Source of the DNA: Propionibacteriaceae bacterium
Lineage (GTDB): Bacteria > Actinomycetota > Actinomycetes > Propionibacteriales > Propionibacteriaceae
NCBI GenBank assembly: GCA_024636075.1
Contig: JAGXHS010000155.1
Span: 1-9,664 of the forward strand
Length of the DNA stretch: 9,664 bases
Direction of reading: 5' to 3'
Positions 1 to 6,743 of the stretch are shown here, piece after piece. Below the pieces are notes generated by a model. It had not been told where the DNA came from, did not search any database, and worked only from the letters and a program-made list of their open reading frames with translations. The translations under genes and the position numbers were made by a program. The first letter of the stretch is position 1, and each line of letters starts with the position of its first letter.

Positions 1-50
1 AGTGTCTTGCGCGGGCTTGGCCAAGTCGGGTCAGGTCATCGTGCGCAGGG

Positions 51-713
51 TCAGGCGGCAGGCTTGGTGGCGAGGTAGCGGTGAACGCTGCCCCACCCGC
101 CGATCTCGTCGTCCGTGACGTCCAACCCGACTTCGGACAGTAGGGCCGGGACGTCACGGACAAGATCGCCGAAGGGTTTCCACAAGTGCTGGACGAGGGT
201 GTTGCCCAGCCGGTTGCCATCGCGCGGGAAGCCGATATCGATCAGAACGAGGCGACCGCCCGGCTTGAGCACTCGGGCCAGTTCGGCTGCGGCGGCGGCA
301 CCGTCGGGATAGCCGGTGAACGCCATGGTGTTGACGACGGTGTCGAAGCTGGCGTCCGGGTACGGCAGTGCCTCGACCCTTCCCTGCCGCAGCCGTGCCT
401 GCAGCCCCGCACGGGCCAGGTTGCGGCGTGCGACGGCGACGAGTGCCGGGTTGAGGTCGATGCCATCGGTGCGGTTCCGACCGGCGTAACGGGTGAGCAG
501 CCAGCCGGTCCCGAAGGAGACTTCCAGGACCCTCGGGCCCCGGATCGCGGGCAGGGCGTGCCCGAGCCACCGTCGCCACACCGGCGAGGCCTTGACGACG
601 ATGTCGTACAGGCGAGCGAAGCGCGTGTACAACCGGTCGTTCGCCGTCGTGTAGGCCTGTGGGTCGGCCGGTTCGGTGGAGTATCGCGGATCATCGGGCG
701 CCACACCCGCCAT
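51..713 (-). CDS. Class I SAM-dependent methyltransferase (Methyltransf_11/UbiE-like)
   Basis: A 220-residue soluble protein with one Rossmann-type methyltransferase domain. Motif I is VLEVSFGTGW at residues 62-71; a Ser and Phe replace the more usual first Gly-Cys of the loop. The acidic end of beta-2 that should hold the SAM ribose is in GIDLNP (Asp86). The beta-4 motif FDTVVN spans about 123-128 and the post-motif LKPGG 149-153. The N-terminal lid has the RFARLYD segment common in UbiE-like and phospholipid methyltransferase-like enzymes. The acceptor substrate cannot be read from the sequence. I chose the ATG at 713, preceded by GGAAG 8 nt upstream; the frame is open to an ATG at 866, but that 51-residue extension shows no domain. 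The next gene upstream on this strand is a decayed fragment, so no operon is evident and the context gives no help with function. Confidence 0.85.
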   Translation of the reverse strand: MAGVAPDDPRYSTEPADPQAYTTANDRLYTRFARLYDIVVKASPVWRRWLGHALPAIRGPRVLEVSFGTGWLLTRYAGRNRTDGIDLNPALVAVARRNLARAGLQARLRQGRVEALPYPDASFDTVVNTMAFTGYPDGAAAAAELARVLKPGGRLVLIDIGFPRDGNRLGNTLVQHLWKPFGDLVRDVPALLSEVGLDVTDDEIGGWGSVHRYLATKPAA

Positions 714-1060
714 CTTCCCATCTTCCGCGCTGAGCCCGCCATACCCGACCACGACCAGCCCGGCAGCCTCACCGACCCAGGTAGCCGTGTCGAACACCGC
801 TCCAGCGGCGCAGCGATTGATCTTTCCGTGATTCAGGGGAGCCTGGCCCTGACGGGCCACAGCCACGACGTCGGGCCCCGTCCTCCATCACGACCGTGGA
901 CTCCCACAGGACAGCGAGCGCATCAACATCCCGCAGTTCTGCCGCACGCTGGTCGGCCAACTCTCACGGACACAGCGGCGCCGGGCTTCATCGCAAAGGG
1001 GAGCCCCGCGCTACTTTGTGGATGGTAGGACGCACACTGCTTGCTGCCAACGGCGATGGT
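714..1060. other. Gene-poor stretch upstream of the methyltransferase gene
   Basis: No intact gene is convincing here. A minus-strand open frame from 960 begins MADQRAAELRDVDALAVLWE and looks somewhat protein-like for about 25 residues, then turns into low-quality sequence. It may be another decayed gene, but I cannot assign a family. It lies directly downstream of the coupling-protein-like fragment, consistent with one eroded block. Confidence 0.35.
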
Positions 1061-1288
1061 CGAGTATCGACGACGTAGTTGGCGTTCGATTTCGTCGCGC
1101 CGGTCGCAGATCGATTGCGCGTTGCTTCGACCCACCCGGGGCAGGAGGTCAGTGACCAGGGGAGGCGCTCTGCGCAGGAGCACCAGCGCGGTGCCGAACG
1201 GCAGCGTGCGGATCGTCTCGGGTGGCCTGGACCAAGACATTCACGGAGCGAGCATGTCGGCGACGACGACGTAGGCGCCGTCGCGCCG
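1061..1288 (-). pseudogene. Decayed C-terminal fragment of a TraG/VirD4-type conjugative coupling protein (tentative)
   Basis: Read on the minus strand from 1240, the translation contains PETIRTLPFGTALVLLRRAP followed by PLVTDLLP and, about 15 residues later, RDEIERQLRRR. From memory, this resembles the extreme C-terminus of actinobacterial type IV secretion coupling ATPases (TraM-recognition/TraG family). In those, an IRTLPFGT..LLR..PPI..DL..W segment precedes a short charged helix. The invariant-looking Trp after DL is replaced here (LLPRV). Just upstream in the same frame is DGAYVVVADMLAP and then a TGA stop at 1241-1243. The ATPase core with Walker motifs is absent, so this cannot be a working gene. 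It sits beyond the hairpin at 1292-1344, so it is unlikely to be transcribed from the secreted-protein gene. Another possibility is a chance open frame; no alignment supports the call. Confidence 0.35.
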
Positions 1289-1291
1289 GCA

Positions 1292-1344
1292 ACACCAGCG
1301 AGGTGCCGTCCCACCTGGCAGGTAGGACGGCACCTCGCTGGTGT
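1292..1344. terminator. Perfect 20-bp inverted repeat, probable terminator of the secreted-protein gene
   Basis: The arms ACACCAGCGAGGTGCCGTCC (1292-1311) and its exact reverse complement (1325-1344) enclose a 13-nt spacer. That spacer can pair further after one mismatch (ACCT with AGGT). The structure begins 23 nt past the stop of the minus-strand gene 1368-2141, where an intrinsic terminator is expected. No T-run follows on either strand, which is common for high-GC actinobacterial terminators. It could equally work for transcription from the other side. Confidence 0.7.
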
Positions 1345-1367
1345 GCGGTCAGCTGGCGTCGCCTGGG

Positions 1368-2141
1368 TCAGGCATCCTTGGACGGGGACATGTACAGGTT
1401 GCGCTGGTTGTCGCGGTACTTGTTCTTCGCCTTGTGCACCGACGCCGGGTCGACGTCGTAGAGCAGCAGTCCGGTGCTGACCCAAGCGGTGCATCCGGTC
1501 TTGGCTTCGTCTTGATTGGAGCACCCGGTGTAGGAGTTGCCGGAGATGGTGTTGGACGTCACCGATCCGACGGCACCCCAGCCGAGCTGGACGCCGTTCT
1601 GGGCGATGAAATCGACGGGCCCGAGACCGGTCACCGTGTTGCCGGTGACGTCGACGTCAGCCTGCGCCCCGTTGGCGGTGATGCCGCCCTTCTGGTACTT
1701 CCACACGGTGTTGCCGCTGACGGTTCCGGTGACGGTTCCTTCCGTCTCGAAGCCGTAGTAGTACACCCCAAGGCCGTGCTGACCACCCGTGAAACCCTCT
1801 TGGTCGCCGATGTTGGTGATCTTGCTGTCGGTGACGTCGACCGCCACGTCACCCTCGCCGCCGTCGACGAAGACGCCGTAGTGGGTGGCGTTCTCCACGG
1901 TGGCGCCGTCGACCGAGGAATCCGTCCCATCGGCGTCGTAGTAGACACCGATGGCGCACCCCGTCGCGTCGACGATTTGATCTGCGGTGACGGACTCATT
2001 CACCACCGCTGCCGTCATCCATCCCTTGCTGGTTTCGACCGTGTTGGCGCACTCCGCCGCGGATGCCGGGGTCGCGGTGGCGACGAGGCCGGTGGCCGCG
2101 GTGAGTACCAGGGCGGCGCTTGAGATGATGAGTCGTTTCAT
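1368..2141 (-). CDS. Secreted beta-helix-like repeat protein, function unknown
   Basis: A 257-residue exported protein. Residues 1-28 form a Sec signal peptide: MKRL positive start, hydrophobic core to about 20, and ATPASA before a signal peptidase I site at 28/29. The mature part is rich in Gly, Val, Thr, Asn and Asp. It has spaced V-x-x-N-T-V/I turns (VSGNTV 131-136, VTGNTV 155-160, VTSNTI 174-179) about 19-24 residues apart, the spacing of right-handed parallel beta-helix rungs (PbH1/NosD-like). Four cysteines (31, 62, 187, 197) could form two disulfides. I see no pectate-lyase catalytic set or wall anchor, so the role (polysaccharide-active enzyme, adhesin or phage-tail-spike-like) is unknown. 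The ATG at 2141 has GGAAG 7 nt upstream. An in-frame ATG at 2165 with AGGAG 10 nt upstream is a real alternative, adding MRQSGRSP. The gene stands alone between decayed mobile-element remnants and may be cargo. Confidence 0.85.
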   Translation of the reverse strand: MKRLIISSAALVLTAATGLVATATPASAAECANTVETSKGWMTAAVVNESVTADQIVDATGCAIGVYYDADGTDSSVDGATVENATHYGVFVDGGEGDVAVDVTDSKITNIGDQEGFTGGQHGLGVYYYGFETEGTVTGTVSGNTVWKYQKGGITANGAQADVDVTGNTVTGLGPVDFIAQNGVQLGWGAVGSVTSNTISGNSYTGCSNQDEAKTGCTAWVSTGLLLYDVDPASVHKAKNKYRDNQRNLYMSPSKDA

Positions 2142-2175
2142 GGGTGATCTTCCGCTTTGTCTCATGGGCGGTATT

Positions 2176-2180
2176 CTCCT
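2176..2180 (-). promoter_or_regulatory. AGGAG ribosome-binding site competing for the secreted-protein start
   Basis: AGGAG on the minus strand lies 10 nt before the ATG at 2165 (8 nt if counted from AGGAGAA). The ATG at 2141 has its own GGAAG at 2149-2153. The two starts differ by eight residues at the N-terminus of the signal peptide; sequence alone does not decide between them. Confidence 0.45.
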
Positions 2181-2197
2181 TTTCGGATAATCCTGTT

Positions 2198-2219
2198 CCG
2201 CGGGAGGGCTCTCCTGCGG
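2198..2219. other. Short hairpin in the leader of the secreted-protein gene
   Basis: CCGCGGGAG and CTCCTGCGG flank a four-base loop. Plus-strand RNA pairs through all nine positions with one G-U; minus-strand RNA, the sense of the neighbouring gene, has one A/C mismatch. It lies 33-57 nt upstream of the candidate starts. A role in mRNA stability or translation control is possible but unsupported. Confidence 0.3.
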
Positions 2220-2672
2220 TGGTATTCTGATGGGAGTCCGGTTTCGCCACTCACTTCCCGCCAATCTTCACGCACGGCGACCATCTCGCCTGGCGGATCA
2301 CAGCTCGTCCTAACCCCATTGCAGTACATTCACGAAGCTAGCACTCGGGCACGGCCGTGTCGATTCGGTGGCGATGTTGACGAATTCGGTGAGCGCCATC
2401 CACGCTCGAACTTGGGGAATGGACTGTTTCAGCGTCTTTGGCGCACTTGCGGCTGTGGATCAGACCGCATTCGGCCCCTCTGGGCTAGGTTGATCCTTGC
2501 GGTGGTGTCCAACGTAGTCCAGCCGATATTGGCGGGCTTTCTCCATGCCTGCGCGACGGGCTTGCCGGATCCAGAACTCCTGACATGGTGAGCCGCGGTG
2601 GGCCGGTTTCCTCTTGTCTTGGTGTGTTTGCGGCGTGTCGATTGGTCTGTTCGAGCGTCGTTGTCGCACTTT
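2220..2672. other. Intergenic stretch with no recognised gene
   Basis: Both strands have short open frames but none has a recognisable domain, credible start or ribosome-binding site. The first part should carry the promoter of the minus-strand secreted-protein gene, but I found no clear -10/-35 pair. The right end abuts the first 105-bp repeat. Confidence 0.5.
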
Positions 2673-2777
2673 CCTCGACCGTTCACGGGTGGTTGGGAGA
2701 CTTGTTGCGTAAATGAGCCGGAGTGCCTTCTGACTGAGGGAGACCTGGACTTGCGACAGTTCAAAAACCATAAGCGG
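2673..2777. repeat. 105-bp direct repeat, copy 1
   Basis: It begins CCTCGACCGTTCACGGGTGG and ends CAAAAACCATAAGCGG. It matches copy 2 (2858-2962) at 103 of 105 bases; the two differences are T/C at 2694 and T/A at 2702. The match stops sharply at both ends. Immediately after it, GCGGA...TCCGC (2774-2789) makes a small inverted repeat. No open frame through it resembles a known protein. Confidence 0.9.
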
Positions 2778-2857
2778 AAAGCACTCCGCAAATGAAGCGC
2801 ACTTCGTGGTCAGCCAGGCATGTCAGTTACCGGCGATGGTGTCGGAGTGATCGCTCA

Positions 2858-2962
2858 CCTCGACCGTTCACGGGTGGTCGGGAGACATGTTGCGTAAATG
2901 AGCCGGAGTGCCTTCTGACTGAGGGAGACCTGGACTTGCGACAGTTCAAAAACCATAAGCGG
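2858..2962. repeat. 105-bp direct repeat, copy 2
   Basis: Same orientation as copy 1, with an 80-bp unrelated spacer between them. Its right end lies about 10 bp from the last recognisable codons of the integrase pseudogene and is followed by CGGCAAAGCCG, another small inverted repeat. The two copies may be old attachment-site or insertion-sequence end remnants, or a simple local duplication; the near identity says the duplication is recent relative to the decay of the neighbouring integrase. Confidence 0.9.
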
Positions 2963-2972
2963 CAAAGCCGAT

Positions 2973-3412
2973 GGCCAGGTGCTCGTTCATCCCGGTCCAT
3001 GACCGCACTCAGGCCGCACACAATGAGGAGCGGCGGCAGACGCCGGACGACGTCTTCGCAGGTCAGCCGCCGTTCTCGACACCTTCACCGCGAGGGACGC
3101 GGATGGCGCCGAGTGTCACGTCGACATCACTACGTCGAGATTCGGCAAGTTCGTCAAAGCGCATCCCGCACCAGGAGGAGAGCAGAACCACGGAGCGGAG
3201 CAGCTCGTCGCGGATCGCCTGCCCGAGGATGGTGCGCAGCGGGCCGTACGCGTGGCTGCACAGTGCGGGGTTGTCGATCGCTGTCGTGGCCTACCACTCA
3301 CGCACCAGGTCTGGCGTGACGTGTCGGAGGGGACCGAGCTCAGCTGCGGTAGGAGCGCCTGTCCAACAGCGAGCGGTAGTTGGCGCGTGTTCACTCCTCG
3401 AGAGTTCAAGCC
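2973..3412 (-). pseudogene. Decayed tyrosine recombinase (phage/ICE integrase) pseudogene
   Basis: Pieces of one actinobacterial integrase appear in order on the minus strand, spread over three frames. They are TRANYRSLLDR (3390-3358), ALLPQLSSVP (3358-3329) and LRHVTPDLVREW followed by a TAG at 3291-3293 where the family has Tyr. Next, in the same frame, is the core-binding-domain segment SHAYGPLRTILGQAIRDELL. It runs directly into RSVVLLSSWCGMRFDELAE and SRRSDVDVTLGAIRV, which begins the catalytic domain and carries the first catalytic Arg (in CGMRF). The usual 50-60 residues between these two parts are missing. After a TGA at 3063-3065 the frame shows PAKTSSGVCRR, another stop, and MNEHLA, then ends near the 105-bp repeat. 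The catalytic HxxR and nucleophilic Tyr are absent. Two frameshifts, three stops and two deletions make it inactive. It marks a former integrated element. The exact 5' limit is uncertain. Confidence 0.8.
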
Positions 3413-3606
3413 GTCAGCCACCGCTCTGCCGCCCCCAATTGACGAGTGCATGTGGGTGCACCCCTGCATAGAGGCGTCAGCGATACTGGCTTCCATAAGT
3501 GCAGGTGAGAGCGCATTTCGGCTGGTTCCGGCAGGTGAAGGCCACTCGCTCTCGCCGTCCGTGAACACTCACCGTCCCTGGCCCTCGCGTCAAGGCTGGC
3601 AAGGAC

Positions 3607-3612
3607 TATCAT
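3607..3612 (+). promoter_or_regulatory. TATCAT -10 element, likely leaderless promoter
   Basis: TATCAT fits the actinobacterial TAnnnT -10 consensus. Exactly six bases separate it from the GTG at 3619, so transcription would begin at the start codon. No good -35 hexamer is visible at the usual spacing, which is tolerated in actinobacteria. No Shine-Dalgarno sequence is usable at this start. Confidence 0.45.
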
Positions 3613-3618
3613 CGGGGT

Positions 3619-3957
3619 GTGGCTACCGATGACCGCGCGCCTCAACAACCCACCCCGAAGGAAGAGAACGGCCGAATCCTCGGTTGGCTGTCCGGGCTGG
3701 GGCTCCTCTTCGTCCCGTGGGTGTCCGCCGGAGTGCTCGCCACCGGTGGCGGCATGCTGGGTCCAGACAGCTGGGACGCCGAGCGCACCTTCCCGTGGCT
3801 GCTGCTGGCGACTTTCGTTGCCAGCCTGGGGTGGGTCACTTACGGCATTGTGCGGATCCCGGGGTTCAGGCGCGGCGCCCTGCCCGGCACCGCGATAGCG
3901 CTGATCGTGATGGTCGTGCTCTCCCTGCTGGTACTCGTTGCCCTGCTCTGGCTCTGA
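3619..3957 (+). CDS. Small three-helix membrane protein, function unknown
   Basis: A 112-residue protein. A hydrophilic N-terminus (residues 1-19, MATDDRAPQQPTPKEENGR) is followed by three predicted membrane segments, about 20-43, 58-80 and 90-112. The last one runs to the C-terminus (LLVLVALLWL). A short basic loop, PGFRRG (81-86), lies between helices 2 and 3 and should face the cytosol. I do not recognise a family or any catalytic motif. The GTG start fits a leaderless transcript from the TATCAT at 3607. It is followed by possible hairpins and then 217 bp to thrS, so it is probably its own transcription unit. Codon use matches the core genes downstream more than the decayed region upstream. 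Confidence 0.75.
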   Translation: MATDDRAPQQPTPKEENGRILGWLSGLGLLFVPWVSAGVLATGGGMLGPDSWDAERTFPWLLLATFVASLGWVTYGIVRIPGFRRGALPGTAIALIVMVVLSLLVLVALLWL

Positions 3958-3970
3958 CCGGGGCCAACTC

Positions 3971-4026
3971 GGCGTGTTCAGCACGTTCAGAATTGAGCTG
4001 CGCCTGCAGATGCGCGGGAACACGCC
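3971..4026 (+). terminator. Possible hairpin terminator after the small membrane protein gene
   Basis: GGCGTGTTC (3971-3979) and its exact reverse complement GAACACGCC (4018-4026) flank a 38-nt region with little further pairing. It starts 13 nt after the stop codon. A second small hairpin, CGCATC...GATGCG, lies at 4029-4047. There is no T-run. The long loop makes the terminator call weak. Confidence 0.3.
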
Positions 4027-4160
4027 CACGCATCAACGCTCGATGCGATGCACGTCCGTCTACTGAATCGGCGCGCCGCATTATCTACAAGTCGTCCTCG
4101 GTCGCAATATCGGGCAGAATGGTTCCCGCCCCGCCACCGGTACAGGTGGGGTGACCATCC

Positions 4161-4168
4161 AAGGAAGG
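4161..4168 (+). promoter_or_regulatory. thrS: Ribosome-binding site that sets the thrS start
   Basis: AAGGAAGG sits six bases before the GTG at 4175. That makes 4175 the likely start rather than the in-frame GTG at 4151, which precedes the site. No T-box-like leader sequence is seen in 3958-4174. Confidence 0.75.
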
Positions 4169-4174
4169 AACCCC

Positions 4175-6190
4175 GTGTCTGTCATCACCATCGTCCGCAA
4201 CCAAAGCTCAAGCGAACAGGTGATCGAGACTCCCACCACCGGGCTGGATCTGTTCGGAACGGATCGCAGCATCGTGGCGATGCGCCTCGACGGAGACCTG
4301 ACCGATTTGGCAGCCAAAGTGCAGCCGGGCCAGAGGGTCGAACCGGTGGAGATGTCCAGCGAGGACGGGCTCAAAATCATTCGGCATTCCGCCGCCCATG
4401 TCGCTGCGCAGGCCGTGCAGGACAAGTTTCCTGAAGCCAAGCTGGGCATCGGGCCGCCCATCGTGGACGGCTTCTACTACGACTTCCAGATCGATCCGCT
4501 GACCCCCGAAGACCTCAAGGACATTGAGAAGCGGATGCAGCGGATCGTCAAGCAGCGCCAGCGCTTCGCCCGCCGGGTCGTCAACGACGACGAAGCCCGA
4601 GCTGAACTCGCCGACGAACCCTTCAAGTTGGAGCTGATCCAGCTCAAGGGCAACTCGTCAGCCGAGGACGGCTCATCGGTGGAGGTGGGTTCGGGTGAAC
4701 TGACCATCTATGACGACCTGAACAGGGACGGAACCACGGCATGGAAGGACCTGTGCCGCGGCCCGCACGTGCCGCACACCGGATATCTGAACGCCTTCTC
4801 GGTGACCCGCAACTCGGCTGCCTACTGGCGCGGTGATCAGCGCAACGCACAGTTGCAGCGCGTCTATGGCACCGCCTGGCCGTCGAAGGACGAGTTGGTC
4901 GCCCACCAGGCCCGGCTGGCCGAAGCCGCCAAGCGCGACCATCGGAAACTGGGCACCGAATTGGACCTGTTCAGTTTCCCCGACGAGATCGGTTCCGGTC
5001 TGGCGGTGTTCCATCCCAAGGGCGCGATGATCCGGATGGAGTTGGAGGACTACTCCCGGCGGCGGCACGTCCAGGAAGACTACGACTTCGTCGCCACACC
5101 ACACGTGACCAAGTCGCACTTGTTCGAGACCTCCGGACACCTCGACTGGTACGCCGATGGAATGTACCCGCCGATGCACATGGACGCGGAGTACAACGCC
5201 GACGGTTCTGTGCGCAAACCCGGTCAGGACTACTACCTGAAGCCGATGAACTGCCCGATGCACAACCTGATCTTCGCGTCGCGTGGCCGCTCCTACCGGG
5301 AGCTGCCGCTGCGGCTGTTCGAGTTCGGCACCGTGTACCGCAACGAGAAGTCCGGCGTGGTGCACGGACTGACACGTGCCCGCGGTTTCACCCAGGACGA
5401 CGCCCACATCTACTGCACCCGCGAGCAGTTGCATGACGAACTGACCCGGTTGTTGACCTTCGTGCTGGAGTTGCTGCAGGACTACGGGCTGGACGACTTC
5501 TACCTCGAACTGTCCACCCGCGATCCGGCGAAGTCCTTCGGCGACGACGCCACGTGGGAAGAAGCGACCGATACGCTGCGCGAGGTGGCGACGGCATCCG
5601 GTCTGGAGCTGGTTCCGGACCCGGAGGGTGCAGCCTTCTACGGTCCGAAGATCTCGGTACAGGCCCGTGACGCCATCGGGCGGACCTGGCAGATGTCGAC
5701 AATCCAGCTCGACTTCAACCTGCCCGAACGCTTCGAGTTGGAGTACCAGGCCTCCGACGGTTCCCGGCAACGTCCGGTGATGATCCATCGGGCACTGTTC
5801 GGATCCATCGAGCGGTTCTTCGCCGTGCTGACCGAGCACTATGCCGGAGCTTTCCCGGCCTGGCTCGCTCCGGTGCAGGTGCTGGGTATTCCGGTCGCCG
5901 ACGAGTTCAACGACTACCTGTCCGAGGTGCTGCAGTCGTTGCGAGCCCGCGGAGTGCGGGTCGATCTGGATGCCTCAGACGACCGTTTCGGCAAGAAGAT
6001 TCGCAACGCCCAACGTTCCAAGGTGCCGTTCATGCTGATCGCTGGGGGAGACGACCGTGACCAAGGGGCGGTCTCGTTCCGATTCCGCGACGGATCGCAG
6101 CGCAACGGCGTCCCGGTGGACGAGGCGATCAGCTACATCTGCAGGGTGGTCGAATCACGCACCAACGAGGGGCCCAGCGCTGATGACTGA
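4175..6190 (+). CDS. thrS: Threonyl-tRNA synthetase
   Basis: A full-length class II aminoacyl-tRNA synthetase of 671 residues that charges tRNA-Thr in the cytosol. An N-terminal TGS domain covers roughly residues 1-63. The editing domain follows, with HSAAH (His71, His75) and the Cys194/His198 pair in CRGPH, the site that clears mis-charged Ser-tRNA. The catalytic core has the zinc ligands expected by comparison with E. coli ThrRS: Cys360 (MNCPMH), His411 (DDAHIYC) and His538 (MIHRALFGS). Motif 2 is FGTVYRNE and motif 3 lies in the GSIERF region. The C-terminal anticodon-binding domain starts near APVQVLGIPVADEF. All key residues are present. The gene ends in ATGACTGA, in which the ATG starts the next gene, giving translational coupling. 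It is the first gene of the PIM-synthesis operon. Confidence 0.98.
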   Translation: MSVITIVRNQSSSEQVIETPTTGLDLFGTDRSIVAMRLDGDLTDLAAKVQPGQRVEPVEMSSEDGLKIIRHSAAHVAAQAVQDKFPEAKLGIGPPIVDGFYYDFQIDPLTPEDLKDIEKRMQRIVKQRQRFARRVVNDDEARAELADEPFKLELIQLKGNSSAEDGSSVEVGSGELTIYDDLNRDGTTAWKDLCRGPHVPHTGYLNAFSVTRNSAAYWRGDQRNAQLQRVYGTAWPSKDELVAHQARLAEAAKRDHRKLGTELDLFSFPDEIGSGLAVFHPKGAMIRMELEDYSRRRHVQEDYDFVATPHVTKSHLFETSGHLDWYADGMYPPMHMDAEYNADGSVRKPGQDYYLKPMNCPMHNLIFASRGRSYRELPLRLFEFGTVYRNEKSGVVHGLTRARGFTQDDAHIYCTREQLHDELTRLLTFVLELLQDYGLDDFYLELSTRDPAKSFGDDATWEEATDTLREVATASGLELVPDPEGAAFYGPKISVQARDAIGRTWQMSTIQLDFNLPERFELEYQASDGSRQRPVMIHRALFGSIERFFAVLTEHYAGAFPAWLAPVQVLGIPVADEFNDYLSEVLQSLRARGVRVDLDASDDRFGKKIRNAQRSKVPFMLIAGGDDRDQGAVSFRFRDGSQRNGVPVDEAISYICRVVESRTNEGPSADD

Positions 6191-6743
6191 ACCCGCAGCC
6201 GAGATGGCCGGTGTGCCGGACGCGTTTCAGCGGCTCTGGACCCCGCACCGAATGGCCTACATCGAACACACTGAACCGCCAATAGGTGCCGACGAGCCCA
6301 GCTGTCCGTTCTGCCGGGCCCCCCGTCGCGACGACAAGGCCGGCCTTGTCGTGCACCGCGGCGAGACCTGCTACGTGGTGATGAACCTGTACCCGTACTC
6401 ACCCGGGCACATGTTGGTCTGCACCTACCGGCACATCGCGATGTACACCGAGGCGACCGTTCAGGAAACCATGGAAATGGCCCAGCTCACCCAGCAGGCG
6501 GTGCAAACGCTGGCCCAGGTGTCCCGACCGGCTGGTTTCAACATCGGAATGAACCAAGGCCTGGTGGCGGGTGCTGGTGTTGCCGAACACCTGCACCAGC
6601 ACGTGGTCCCCAGATGGCAGGGCGACACGAACTTCCTGCCGATCGTCGCCCAGACCAGGGCGCTTCCCCAATTGCTTGAAGACGCCCGATCGCTGCTGAG
6701 CGATGCCTGGCCCGACGAAAAGGTAAATCGTAGCGATGCTTGA
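6183..6743 (+). CDS. HIT-family hydrolase/phosphorylase, probable Ap4A phosphorylase
   Basis: A 186-residue protein of the histidine-triad superfamily. The HxHxH signature is His136-Leu-His138-Gln-His140 followed by Val-Val; the middle His is the nucleophile in this family. A CPFC pair (Cys41, Cys44) lies near the N-terminus, as in zinc-binding HIT proteins. Length and neighbourhood match M. tuberculosis Rv2613c, which is characterised as a diadenosine tetraphosphate phosphorylase and also sits between thrS and pgsA1. The substrate here is inferred from that synteny. The ATG at 6183 overlaps the thrS stop by 8 bp, and its own stop overlaps pgsA by 8 bp. Aminoacyl-tRNA synthetases produce Ap4A as a side product, which offers a possible but unproven reason for the pairing. 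Confidence 0.9.
   Translation: MTEPAAEMAGVPDAFQRLWTPHRMAYIEHTEPPIGADEPSCPFCRAPRRDDKAGLVVHRGETCYVVMNLYPYSPGHMLVCTYRHIAMYTEATVQETMEMAQLTQQAVQTLAQVSRPAGFNIGMNQGLVAGAGVAEHLHQHVVPRWQGDTNFLPIVAQTRALPQLLEDARSLLSDAWPDEKVNRSDA

Noticed and set aside
988..1524. Minus-strand 178-codon open frame across the terminator hairpin
   Set aside because: It overlaps the 3' part of the secreted-protein gene in another frame and runs through the inverted repeat, with Arg/Ser/Pro-rich shadow composition.
2170..2228. Repeated GGTATTCT (2170-2177 and 2221-2228) as an operator pair upstream of the secreted-protein gene
   Set aside because: Only eight bases match without a wider motif, so chance is a sufficient explanation.
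2429..2791. Minus-strand open frames spanning the first 105-bp repeat
   Set aside because: Products are Arg/Ser/Gln-rich with no recognisable motif, and the reading frame through the two repeat copies diverges at once on leaving the repeat.
2673..2962. CRISPR array
   Set aside because: Only two repeats, far too long at 105 bp, and a single 80-bp spacer; no cas genes are in the window.
2971..3471. Plus-strand 166-codon open frame through the integrase remnant
   Set aside because: Its product is Ser/Arg-rich with no domain, and the opposite strand carries clear integrase segments, so it is a shadow frame.
2673..3618. tRNA gene as the integration target of the lost element
   Set aside because: I found no cloverleaf or T-loop GGTTCGAATC-type sequence on either strand near the integrase remnant or repeats.
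3958..4174. T-box riboswitch upstream of thrS
   Set aside because: The conserved T-box sequence (AGGGTGG-ACCGCG type) and specifier stem are not present; only small hairpins are seen.
4673..5839. Long 388-codon minus-strand open frame opposite thrS
   Set aside because: It is antisense to a fully conserved thrS; its Val/Gly/Gln-rich product is the usual high-GC mirror frame.
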